A stretch of DNA of 64,000 nt from Nitrosovibrio sp. Nv4 (GTDB lineage: Bacteria; Pseudomonadota; Gammaproteobacteria; Burkholderiales; Nitrosomonadaceae): NCBI GenBank assembly GCA_945860135.1, contig CAMAPK010000001.1:1-64000 (forward strand). The letters run 5' to 3'. Position numbers and translations under genes: made by a program. The notes below the pieces were generated by a model that was not told the origin of the DNA, did not search any database, and saw nothing but the letters and a program-made list of their open reading frames with translations. Positions 8,426 through 17,361 of this stretch are shown here, one piece after another. Position 1 is the stretch's first letter. Every line of letters begins with the position of its first letter.

Positions 8426-10474
8426 CTAGTAACTGACCAATATCCTGGTGCTATCCCCGATCAACTGCGGGTCCTGCTGGCGGTTGCGCCGCGCAGCTAT
8501 GGGTTTAACGCGTTTTGAAACATAATCGTGCAACTCCCCCGTGGTGATTGTCCGATCGCCATTGGCTTCCGCCTCCCCCTCCAACCCTTTCATCAGCCAA
8601 TAACTGAACAGGCCATGCTGGGCCGCATCGTAGGTGGAAGACAGTTGCGCACCGGTTGCGGCCGCCAATAACGTGACATTGGCAGGCAAACCACTCTCGT
8701 CCGGAACAATGGCGATGGGCCGCGCCCCCGCCAGCAGAACTTCCGTTCCGCGCGTACCACCGGAATAACAGGTATCCAGAAACAGGGTGATCGTCCGCGC
8801 CCCCTTGGCTGAGGCGATAAGGTCATCGCGCAAAACGCTGGTCTCATCCAGCAGACCCAAATCTCCATCTGCCGGCAGCAGATAAGTTTTAGCGCCGTCG
8901 TCACTGGCCAAGCCATGCCCGGCGAAGAAAATATAAACATCCGATTTGCCGCCAGCGATTTCTGATCTCATCCAACTGCGCATCGCTTTCAACAAATCGG
9001 TGCGGCCAGCCTGTGCATCCGTCAATAATTTGATCCTGCTGATCGGCACCCCCAGCGCATGGTGCGCAAAATCATAAAAGTGATTCGCATCCAGATCGGC
9101 ATACCGAGCTGGCGGGAGGCTGGCATAAGATTCGATGCCCACAATGAGGGCCACCGCATCCGGATTTACTTTTGCCCTCATCTTGCGAGGATCGAGCGGC
9201 GCAACTTCTTCCGCCAGTTGTACCGTTCTGCGCTCAGTATTAACCTCCGCATCTCCCCTCTGACCGAATTCATCCACCACGCTCAACCAATAAGTCGTGA
9301 CACCCATGGGCGGAACGCGCGTCACTTTGAAGGAACCATCCCTGGCAAGCGGAACTTCCAGCTCGCGGCCATTAAGCAAGATTTGGGAAATGCCGGCACT
9401 GCTTGTTACCCGGCCGCTCAGTTCGATCGAGCCGTCAGCGCGCGGAGCAGATGACTCAAAAACCAGCGTCGGTGCCTGAGCTTGCTCCCTGGTTTTCGTT
9501 CTGTTGCGAACCGGATGCAGAAACTGCTGCGGCTGCTGCGGTAGTATTTGCATGGCAGCAAGTTTCTGTGCTGCCGCAACCATGTCCGGGCGCTCCAGGA
9601 CTGTTTTGGCAGGTCCAAACCCCTGCGCTGCCGCCAGGTGATACCACTGCACGGCTTCCGCATAATCCTGCACTACGCCCTGGCCATTGTCATACATCCA
9701 GCCAAGCTGAAATTGTGCCCCTGCATCTCTCTGCGCCGCTGCCAGACGAAACCACTTCACTGCTGCCTGGTAATCCCGGACTACGCCCTGACCGCTGGCA
9801 TACCTCACACCAAGGTGGTTTTGCGCAACCGCAAGCCCCTGCGCTGCGGCCAGGCGATACCACTGCATGGCTTCCTGATGGTCCTGGGTCACGCCCTGAC
9901 CATGCTCATACATCCAACCCAGGTTAAATTGCGCATCTGCACTTCCCCGCGCAGCCGCCAGACGATACCACTGCAGCGCTGCCGGATAATTTCGGGTTAC
10001 GCCTTGCCCATTGGCATACATCCAGCCCAGGTTAAATTGCGCCCCTGTATTTCCCTGAGCAGCCGCCAGGCGATACCACTGCAGCGCTGCCGGATAATCC
10101 TGAGTTACGCCTTGGCCATGGTCATACATCCAGCCCAGGCCGAATTGTGCAATTGGGTTTCCCTGAGCAGCCAACGGCCTGAGTATCTTGATGGCCTGTA
10201 CGTAATCACCTTTGTTGTAGGCCGCTGCCGCATCATTGAACGGCGCTGCAGTTGCAATGCCAATACCTAGCAGACAGCACATGCCTGCAGCAGTGAGCCA
10301 ACGCTGCAAGGTCATGGCACTGCCGGTGTCGTTGATCGCATCCACGCTTTCCTTGATGTTGCTGCTGAGTCCATCGCGTGCCACGCTATGCCAATAAGCC
10401 CAATCCGGATTGCGCAACAGGACATGCCAGTACACGTGATGGTGGTCATGAATTGCAACAGTCATTGATTGCAT
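8426..10474 (-). CDS. Sel1-repeat plus caspase-family (peptidase C14-like) protein
   Basis: Tandem Sel1 repeats; caspase dyad 'VYIFFAGHG' and 'ITLFLDTCYSGG'; likely start MTLQRWLTAAGMCCLLG at 10315. Confidence 0.85.
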   Translation of the reverse strand: MQSMTVAIHDHHHVYWHVLLRNPDWAYWHSVARDGLSSNIKESVDAINDTGSAMTLQRWLTAAGMCCLLGIGIATAAPFNDAAAAYNKGDYVQAIKILRPLAAQGNPIAQFGLGWMYDHGQGVTQDYPAALQWYRLAAAQGNTGAQFNLGWMYANGQGVTRNYPAALQWYRLAAARGSADAQFNLGWMYEHGQGVTQDHQEAMQWYRLAAAQGLAVAQNHLGVRYASGQGVVRDYQAAVKWFRLAAAQRDAGAQFQLGWMYDNGQGVVQDYAEAVQWYHLAAAQGFGPAKTVLERPDMVAAAQKLAAMQILPQQPQQFLHPVRNRTKTREQAQAPTLVFESSAPRADGSIELSGRVTSSAGISQILLNGRELEVPLARDGSFKVTRVPPMGVTTYWLSVVDEFGQRGDAEVNTERRTVQLAEEVAPLDPRKMRAKVNPDAVALIVGIESYASLPPARYADLDANHFYDFAHHALGVPISRIKLLTDAQAGRTDLLKAMRSWMRSEIAGGKSDVYIFFAGHGLASDDGAKTYLLPADGDLGLLDETSVLRDDLIASAKGARTITLFLDTCYSGGTRGTEVLLAGARPIAIVPDESGLPANVTLLAAATGAQLSSTYDAAQHGLFSYWLMKGLEGEAEANGDRTITTGELHDYVSKRVKPIAARRNRQQDPQLIGDSTRILVSY
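9600..10230 (-). repeat. in-frame tandem about 108-bp Sel1 coding repeats
   Basis: Repeated 'YRLAAAQGN.GAQFNLGWMY.NGQGVTQDYPAALQW' units, near-identical at DNA level. Confidence 0.8.
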
Positions 10475-10539
10475 ACGCCCCTTTTATGGGGATATTTGGC
10501 GACCGGTTGACAGAGAATGAATTTTGCGAGCGGCCCGGT

Positions 10540-10842
10540 TCAAGAATCCGTTGCCATCGCTAATTCATTAATCTTCATCGCCAAACCGATCCCGCCCTGC
10601 CGGTTCTCGACCCGGACGATTTCTCCATTGCACTTGAGTATCAACTCACCCCATGGGCAATCGAGTTTTATCGTAGGACCGATTTTGTCTCCGGGTACGT
10701 AAGGCATATCCGGCACAGCCGTTTCGATATACATTCCCGAAGTGCTGAAATCGCGCGTAATGCCTCCCGCATTCCCAAGATTTACAGAATGCGCAACGGA
10801 AAACCGTTCTTCTTTCCTGGAATCTTTCATTGCAGTACCCAT
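10540..10842 (-). CDS. PilZ-domain protein
   Basis: 'SRKEERFSVAHSVNL....TRDFSTSGMYIET..' PilZ signature. Confidence 0.75.
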   Translation of the reverse strand: MGTAMKDSRKEERFSVAHSVNLGNAGGITRDFSTSGMYIETAVPDMPYVPGDKIGPTIKLDCPWGELILKCNGEIVRVENRQGGIGLAMKINELAMATDS

Positions 10843-10910
10843 GAATTTCTCATTTCCGTTATCCCTTCTGAAAAATCGCCCAATTTATGCCGATGCATTT
10901 TTTTCTCCTT

Positions 10911-11177
10911 TTATCTAGCTACAGTTTTAGTTACCAGAATGCTGCTGGCCGCATAAGTCCTGACGTGATGCGTCAGACAGGTTTTCTTGCCCCCTTCGAT
11001 GATCGTAATGCGCGTACCTGCCGGACACTCAGGCTCCGCAATAACTACCTTGTGCGCGGCTTTATGCGTCCTGTAATCGATCAAACTATTCGATAAGTGG
11101 AATAGAGAGATAATGGACATTGCAATGCCCAGCAGGAGTAGCCAAGGGATTGCGGGAGTGGATTCAGGTATGTTCAT
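10911..11177 (-). CDS. small single-span membrane protein
   Basis: MNIPESTPAIPWLLLLGIAMSIISLFHL.. with AGGAGC SD before ATG at 11177; ORF track extends in frame to 11273. Confidence 0.5.
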   Translation of the reverse strand: MNIPESTPAIPWLLLLGIAMSIISLFHLSNSLIDYRTHKAAHKVVIAEPECPAGTRITIIEGGKKTCLTHHVRTYAASSILVTKTVAR

Positions 11178-11209
11178 GCGACCTTGCTCCTCTGGAACAA
11201 CCCGCTGCG

Positions 11210-11273
11210 GATATACAGAATGCGCAACAGGAACTCGTTCTTCTTTCCTGGAATTTTTCATCGGCGTACCCAT
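11210..11273 (-). pseudogene. duplicated 5' fragment of PilZ gene
   Basis: 'MGTPMKNSRKEERVPVAHSV' matches the start of ORF 10540-10842 'MGTAMKDSRKEERFSVAHSV' at DNA level over about 60 bp. Confidence 0.5.
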
Positions 11274-11420
11274 GTGTCGTTTGCAGCTTCACGTGCCGGG
11301 ATGCTTTGCATGCACTCACCGACCGTTCAGCTCAATGCACGGTCACATACTAAATTTCGGATTGGACACAGTCATGGGAGATAACTGCATTTTTTGATGG
11401 AACAGGTCTGTTGAATTGAA

Positions 11421-11456
11421 AAGCCCCGCATAGCAGGAATCTGCTATGCGGGGCTT
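11421..11456. terminator. strong hairpin, probable bidirectional terminator
   Basis: AAGCCCCGCATAGCAG-GAAT-CTGCTATGCGGGGCTT, perfect 16-bp arms. Confidence 0.7.
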
Positions 11457-11491
11457 CTTGGGCTGGCGGCTGTAGCGCCGCTTGCTGCGGG

Positions 11492-12175
11492 CTAGTCCTT
11501 GTTCAATCCGCGCTTGTGCGCATAATCCCATAGCTCCAGCCGGGAGCTGAGGCCAAGTTTTTCATAGATCGAACTCAGATGTTTGCGCAGCGTGCTTTCG
11601 CTTATGTGCAGCATTTCCGCTATGACCGTACCGGTTGCGCCGGAGTGGGACGTTACGGTCGCCACGATTTCCCTCTCCCTGTCAGTGAGCGTTCCCACTC
11701 TTTGTTGCGCCGGGTCGCGTTTTTCTGAAACTTTTCGATTGGACAGCTCGATGACCAGCATGCCCATGCTGGTGCGGTCCAGCCACAGTTGACCCTCGTG
11801 AACTTTCTCGATCGCCCTTAAAATCGTCTCCACTCCCTCTTCTTTTTCAACAACACCCTTGGCACCCGCAAGCACGGCGCTCACATGCGCCGAGGGGTCG
11901 CGTGACCCGGTCAGGACCATGATCTTCGCCTTGGTCAGGGCGGTTAATCGCGGGATATCATCGACCGCGTTTTCAATACCCAGATCCCGATCAAGCAGAA
12001 TCACGTCGGCAGACAATTCCTCCAATTGCGAGAATGCTTCCGCACAGTGGGTGAATTTGCCAACCACCTCCATCCTGGGTTTCTGGCTATCGATCAGTTT
12101 TTCCAGCCCCCAAAGCACAATGGGGTACCTGCCAATCAACAAAACTCGGGTAGCGCCAGCGGCTTGATCGATCAT
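11492..12175 (-). CDS. LuxR/NarL-family response regulator
   Basis: REC domain 'DVILLDRDLG', HTH 'LTDREREIVATVTSHSGATGTVIAEMLHISESTLRKHLSSIYEKLGLSSR'. Confidence 0.9.
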   Translation of the reverse strand: MIDQAAGATRVLLIGRYPIVLWGLEKLIDSQKPRMEVVGKFTHCAEAFSQLEELSADVILLDRDLGIENAVDDIPRLTALTKAKIMVLTGSRDPSAHVSAVLAGAKGVVEKEEGVETILRAIEKVHEGQLWLDRTSMGMLVIELSNRKVSEKRDPAQQRVGTLTDREREIVATVTSHSGATGTVIAEMLHISESTLRKHLSSIYEKLGLSSRLELWDYAHKRGLNKD

Positions 12176-12292
12176 GCAAACAGGTTCCTGTTAAGGGGAA
12201 TCGGGGTACGACAGCAGTATAACCGCTCACTCCTTTTACTATTGCGGCATCCTGTCAGCAAGCTTGCGGAAAACAAACTTCCGCAAGGACGG

Positions 12293-12760
12293 TTATGGGG
12301 CGTGACGCAACAGATTGGAAACGAGGGTGTGAAAGGTTTTCCTGGGATCCTGCTCTTTGCTGGAGACCGGCTCTGCTGCCGGATTTTTCTCGTCGGATGC
12401 CACCGTGTAAAAAAAACGGCAGTAGTTTTCCCAATCCTTGTTGTAATCCCGCAGCTTCTCTTGCGGGACATGACGGCGGAAGTTTTCGAAAGCTTCCCTC
12501 ATTGCAGGCAAGCGGGCGTAAAGGTGCGCCTCGATGTCCTGCGGCCAGTTGATGGGCTCAGGGTACAAACCGGAGAGTGCCGTGAGGATGGTAGAACGAA
12601 AATCCTCGGCGGCTCTGACATGGCGCTTGCGGTCGACCACTTCATAAATTCCAATGACAATGACGATCAGGGCAAGCAGAGCCAACGGCCACATGGGCAT
12701 GTGACTGAAATAGGCAGATACCTGGTCGTAGGCAGATATCTGTTCATCAAGTTCGTTCAT
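12293..12760 (-). CDS. hypothetical membrane protein
   Basis: ORF with one TM segment 'WPLALLALIVIVIGIYEV'. Confidence 0.6.
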   Translation of the reverse strand: MNELDEQISAYDQVSAYFSHMPMWPLALLALIVIVIGIYEVVDRKRHVRAAEDFRSTILTALSGLYPEPINWPQDIEAHLYARLPAMREAFENFRRHVPQEKLRDYNKDWENYCRFFYTVASDEKNPAAEPVSSKEQDPRKTFHTLVSNLLRHAP

Positions 12761-12883
12761 ATTCTTCCTGATCTTCGGATGGTTCCACCGGATGTTGGGT
12801 GGAAATGGTTGAGATTATAGGCTCTGGCAGGGTGCGGTCAATTTATCTGCGACAACCTTGACTGTACCACTATTCGTACCGGT

Positions 12884-13813
12884 TCAGCGTACCAACAACA
12901 CCGGCTTGATGGCCAGGCTCTGGGCAATTTTGTCGGCAGCCTGTTGCGCCAATATCTGATCGGCATAGGGGCCGACATGCACCCGGAACAAACCATCTTT
13001 TGCACTGATGCCCAGCGTATCCGCCACTGCGGAAAGTTCGGCGCGCATGCGGGTAAGAAAATTATCCGCATTGTCGTAAACGCTGAAGGCACCCAACTGC
13101 AGGTAGATTCCACTCGCATTGTCCACAACGGTGGCCGGTACGTTCAAGGCTGCGGGCGGCGCGGCGACAATCTGCGTGGCGGGTTCTCTGCCCGGCAGAA
13201 TGCTTTCCACTTCCACCTGGGCACTGCCTCCGCCTAGTACACCGAGCTTGTAAGCGGCGGTATAGGAAAGATCGATCAGGCGGTCGGAATGAAACGGGCC
13301 GCGGTCGTTGACGCGCACCACCACGGATTTGCCGTTGTTGATGTTGGTGACACGAACGTAACTGGGCAGCGGCAGAATGGGATGGGCGGCGGTCATGGCA
13401 TACATGTCGTAGATTTCGCCGGATGCGGTTTTCTGCCCATGGTAGCGACGACCATACCAACTGGCGATGCCGCGTTCCTTGTACGATTCCAGCGCAGTCA
13501 TCGGCGTGTAGGATTTGCCCAGCGCGACATAAGGCCGCATGTTGGCCTTGCGCAAGGGTTCATGCCGAGGGGTGGCGTCAGGCAGGGCAGCAAGATTGGA
13601 CGGTGGATTGTCGCCGGGGCCATCATCCAGATAATAACCGCCGCCTCTTTTGCTCACGGAGCCGGATGCGGCAGAAGACGCCTGTTCCAGGGTGTCGCGT
13701 TTCGGTGTGCTGCTGCAGCCGGCAAGAACCAGCAGCGCAGCCAGCGCGATAATTTGCACAGCCGGTATGGGGTGATACGACACGCTTCCGAGTTCCGAAT
13801 CGTTGTTCATCAC
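12884..13813 (-). CDS. rlpA: septal ring lytic transglycosylase RlpA with SPOR domain
   Basis: 'GIASWYGRRYHGQKTASGEIYDMYAMTAAHPILPLPSYVRVTN' plus C-terminal SPOR. Confidence 0.95.
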   Translation of the reverse strand: MMNNDSELGSVSYHPIPAVQIIALAALLVLAGCSSTPKRDTLEQASSAASGSVSKRGGGYYLDDGPGDNPPSNLAALPDATPRHEPLRKANMRPYVALGKSYTPMTALESYKERGIASWYGRRYHGQKTASGEIYDMYAMTAAHPILPLPSYVRVTNINNGKSVVVRVNDRGPFHSDRLIDLSYTAAYKLGVLGGGSAQVEVESILPGREPATQIVAAPPAALNVPATVVDNASGIYLQLGAFSVYDNADNFLTRMRAELSAVADTLGISAKDGLFRVHVGPYADQILAQQAADKIAQSLAIKPVLLVR

Positions 13814-14910
13814 GTCTTCACCAGTTTGGGGTGCGTCTGTATGCTCATTAAAATACCAAAACCCAGCAACATTGTCACCATCGACGTACCGCCGTAGCTG
13901 ATCAGCGGCAACGGCACCCCCACCACCGGCAGAATACCGACAACCATGCCGATGTTGACAAAAATGTAGGTGAAGAAGGTCAGCGTGATCGAGCCCGCGA
14001 TAAGACGGGTGAACTGGGTTGAAGCATTGGCGGTGATTACCATGCCGCGGCCTATTACCACCAGATACAACAGCAACAGCAATATATTGCCCATCAAGCC
14101 GAATTCCTCGGAGAACACGGCGAAGATGAAGTCGGTACTTTTCTCCGGCAGAAAATCGAGATGGGTCTGGGTGCCATGCTGCCAGCCTTTGCCGATAACA
14201 CCGCCGGAACCGATGGCAATGGTGGACTGGATAGTGTGATAGCCCGCCCCCAGTGGATCCTGGGTAGGATCAAACAGCGTCATGACACGCCGGCGCTGGT
14301 AGTCGTGCAGCATCGACCACAGCACCGGCAGGCTGCCTAACGCGGCAATCACCAATCCGGCTATGATGCGCCACGATAGCCCGGCGAGAAACAGTACGTA
14401 AAAACCGCTGGAGGCAATCAGCAGCGTGGTGCCCAAATCCGGCTGGCGCAGAATCAGAAACAATGGCAGCAACAGCAGCAGCGTTGCTACCGCGTAATCG
14501 CGCAACCGCAGGGTGACTTCGTGTTTGTCGAAATACCATGCCATCATCAGCGGCACAGCGAGCTTCATCAGCTCGGAAGGCTGGATGCGGGTCACGCCGA
14601 TATTCAGCCAGCGCCGTGCGCCATTGTGAATCTCGCCGAACAGCGCCACTCCGATCAGCAGCGTGAGACCGATCAGGTAGAGCGGCACCGCCAGACGCAT
14701 GATGTGCTGCAACGGGATGTTGGCCACCAGCCACATGATGGTAAGCGCCACCAGCATGTTGATCGCCTGGTTGCTGACGCGGCTGAGGTTCGCATCGGTG
14801 GCGCTGTACAGCACCAGCAGACCGATCAGCATCAGCAGCAATACTCCACCCAGCAGAAAATTATCCACATAGCGCGTGAGGTAGTGCCACAAGCGGGTGG
14901 AGTCAGTCAT
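13810..14910 (-). CDS. rodA: rod shape-determining protein RodA (SEDS)
   Basis: SEDS motifs 'QPDLGTTLLI', 'VGVPLPLISYGGTSMVT'. Confidence 0.95.
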   Translation of the reverse strand: MTDSTRLWHYLTRYVDNFLLGGVLLLMLIGLLVLYSATDANLSRVSNQAINMLVALTIMWLVANIPLQHIMRLAVPLYLIGLTLLIGVALFGEIHNGARRWLNIGVTRIQPSELMKLAVPLMMAWYFDKHEVTLRLRDYAVATLLLLLPLFLILRQPDLGTTLLIASSGFYVLFLAGLSWRIIAGLVIAALGSLPVLWSMLHDYQRRRVMTLFDPTQDPLGAGYHTIQSTIAIGSGGVIGKGWQHGTQTHLDFLPEKSTDFIFAVFSEEFGLMGNILLLLLYLVVIGRGMVITANASTQFTRLIAGSITLTFFTYIFVNIGMVVGILPVVGVPLPLISYGGTSMVTMLLGFGILMSIQTHPKLVKT

Positions 14911-16807
14911 GTGCGCCCTCCTCGTCGTCAGCCGTCACTGCCGCTGCGCCAGCGGGCAGCTTGCCGAGCAGGTGGTAGTCAAACACCAGCCGCGCAATCG
15001 GCGCAGCGGCAGAACCGCCATGCCCGCCGTTTTCTACCAGTACCGCCAGTGCGATTTTCGGTTTTTCAGCTGGCGCGTAAGCAATGAACAGCGCGTGATC
15101 GCGATGGCGCTCATTCACCTTGCTTTCCACATACTTCTCCCCCTGTTTCATGCCGATCACCTGCGAGGTGCCGGTCTTGCCAGCAAAAGTATATGCAGCC
15201 CCCGCGCCGGCGCGCGCGGCGGTACCACCGGGGCGAGTCACATCCATCAGCGCATTGTGCACGCGCAGCATATTTTCCGGATTGAAATTGAGCGTGTACT
15301 GCGGCTGCGTGACGACATCACGTACTGCCCCGGTCTTGCTGTTCGTAACCTGTTTCACCAGATGCGGACGGAAGGCTGTGCCGTTGCTGGCAAGTATGGC
15401 AGTGGCAAAAGCCAGTTGCAGCGGGGTGGTCAGATTGTAGCCCTGGCCGATACCGACGGAAATCGTGTCGCCCGCATACCACTTCTGCTTATGCCGCCTC
15501 ATTTTCCATTCCTGCGAAGGCAACAGGCCGGAAACTTCGCCTTCGATATCGATCCCGGTTAGTTTGCCCAATCCGAACTGGCTGATGAAACTGAAAATTT
15601 TATCGATGCCGAGGTCGTTGGCAAGCCCGTAATAATAGGTGTCACAGGAGATGACCAGGGATTTGTGCATATCCACGCTGCCGTGACCCCCCACTTTCCA
15701 GTCGCGGTAGCGATGGCTGCTGCCGGGCAGACTGAAAAAGCCCGCGTCACTGATGGTGTACTGGGGGGTGCGCTTCTTCAGTTCCAGTCCGGCCAGCGCC
15801 ATGAACGGTTTGAAGGTGGAACCCGGCGGATAGACGCCGCGCAGTGCGCGATTATTCAGCGGCCTGTCGATGGAATTATTGAGCAGATCCCAGTTCTCCG
15901 AGTCGATGCCATCAACAAAAAGATTGGGGTCGAAACCCGGTTTGCTGACAAACGCAAGCACGTCGCCGCTGGTTGGATCGATTGCCACCAGCGCGCCACG
16001 CCGCTCACCAAATGCCTGCTCCGCCACCTCCTGCAGCTTGGCATCGAGCGACAGCTTCAGATTGTTACCGGAGATCGGCGGGGTGCGCGACAGCACCCGT
16101 ACCGCCCGGCCGGCGGCATCGGTCTCCACTTCCTCGAAACCGGTGATGCCGTGCAACTCCTTTTCATAACTCTGTTCGACACCGATTTTGCCGATATAGT
16201 CGGAGCCACGGTAATTGGTGGAATCTCCGCTGGCTTCCAGTTGCTGCAGATCCTGGCTATTGATACGGCTGATATAACCTACCACATGCGATGCGCCTTC
16301 CCCTTTCGGATACTGGCGAAACAACCGAGCTTTGATCTCCACCCCAGGGAAGCGATAGCGGTTGGCGGCAAAACGCGCTACTTCGACATCCGATAAACGA
16401 GTGCGTATGGGCAGACTCTCAAATTGCTTGCTTTCTCCCATCAGTTTCTTGAAGCGCTTGCGGTCTCGCGTCGCTATCTCGACCACATTGGCCAGTTCGT
16501 TGATGGTCGCTTCAAGGTTGGCGACTTTGCTCGGTATGATCTCCAGCGTATACGCCGAATAATTGTGCGCCAACACCTCGCCATTGCGATCAAAAATCAG
16601 ACCGCGGTTGGGTACGATGGGTGAAATGGATATACGGTTGGCTTCAGCCAGGGTGTGATAGTGCTCGCGCTGCGATACCTGCAAATAAAAAAAACGGGCA
16701 AAGAGCAAACCGAACAGCAACAAGACAAAGCCAGCACTGATGGCAAGCCGCAACTGGAAATGACGCAGTTCACGTCCGTGATTGCGAAGCTCGACCGTAC
16801 CTCTCAT
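14903..16807 (-). CDS. mrdA: penicillin-binding protein 2
   Basis: 'PPGSTFKPFMALAGLE', 'SCDTYYYGLAN', 'GKTGTSQV'. Confidence 0.95.
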   Translation of the reverse strand: MRGTVELRNHGRELRHFQLRLAISAGFVLLLFGLLFARFFYLQVSQREHYHTLAEANRISISPIVPNRGLIFDRNGEVLAHNYSAYTLEIIPSKVANLEATINELANVVEIATRDRKRFKKLMGESKQFESLPIRTRLSDVEVARFAANRYRFPGVEIKARLFRQYPKGEGASHVVGYISRINSQDLQQLEASGDSTNYRGSDYIGKIGVEQSYEKELHGITGFEEVETDAAGRAVRVLSRTPPISGNNLKLSLDAKLQEVAEQAFGERRGALVAIDPTSGDVLAFVSKPGFDPNLFVDGIDSENWDLLNNSIDRPLNNRALRGVYPPGSTFKPFMALAGLELKKRTPQYTISDAGFFSLPGSSHRYRDWKVGGHGSVDMHKSLVISCDTYYYGLANDLGIDKIFSFISQFGLGKLTGIDIEGEVSGLLPSQEWKMRRHKQKWYAGDTISVGIGQGYNLTTPLQLAFATAILASNGTAFRPHLVKQVTNSKTGAVRDVVTQPQYTLNFNPENMLRVHNALMDVTRPGGTAARAGAGAAYTFAGKTGTSQVIGMKQGEKYVESKVNERHRDHALFIAYAPAEKPKIALAVLVENGGHGGSAAAPIARLVFDYHLLGKLPAGAAAVTADDEEGAHD

Positions 16808-17361
16808 AGCGCATTGGAATCAGGTTTCCGCCGCTGGGGGATTTTCACTAAAGCGGGGAGCAGCGGCCATAGCAGCGCGCCGCTGGCGCTGGCAAGAAGA
16901 AAATCCCAGCCCGGCAGATGAGCGCTGGCCAGCAAACCGGTCAGCAGCATGACCAGTTGCGCCGAGAGCAGCAGCAGCCCAACCTGCGGCACCTGCTTGC
17001 GCAGACTGAATATGCGCAGGCGCCGATGCAGCAGCAGCGCAACAAAAGTCATCACGCTGTATGCCAGCGCATGCTGTCCGAATATGCTGGCATCGCCCAC
17101 ATCCATCAGCAGGCCCATGATGAAAGCTATGCTCATGCCGACCCGTTGCGGTTGATTGATGCTCCAGTAAAGCACCACCAAGGCGACGAAATCCGGGCGC
17201 AGCAGCAATGCAACACCTTGCAGTGGTAACAGATTCAACAGCAGCGCCGCCGTCAGACTGAGAACGATGAACCGGCTCCTGACATGCGCCAGGACTTCTT
17301 GCTGGGAGGAATTAACGAATGCCAACTTTTCCTCGTTTTTTATCTTCAGGTTTGGTTTCAA
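16804..17361 (-). CDS. mreD: rod shape-determining protein MreD
   Basis: Hydrophobic MreD-like protein between mreC and mrdA; start uncertain (TTG near 17326 preceded by GAGGAAAAG is an alternative). Confidence 0.85.
   Translation of the reverse strand: MKPNLKIKNEEKLAFVNSSQQEVLAHVRSRFIVLSLTAALLLNLLPLQGVALLLRPDFVALVVLYWSINQPQRVGMSIAFIMGLLMDVGDASIFGQHALAYSVMTFVALLLHRRLRIFSLRKQVPQVGLLLLSAQLVMLLTGLLASAHLPGWDFLLASASGALLWPLLPALVKIPQRRKPDSNAL

Noticed and set aside
9548-10270. 240-aa plus-strand ORF
   Set aside because: Antisense shadow of the Sel1 repeats of the caspase gene; repetitive composition explains the long open frame.
16804-17361. mreD-mreC 50-nt overlap as a frameshift or fusion
   Set aside because: More simply explained by a downstream TTG start for mreD with an SD-like GAGGAAAAG.
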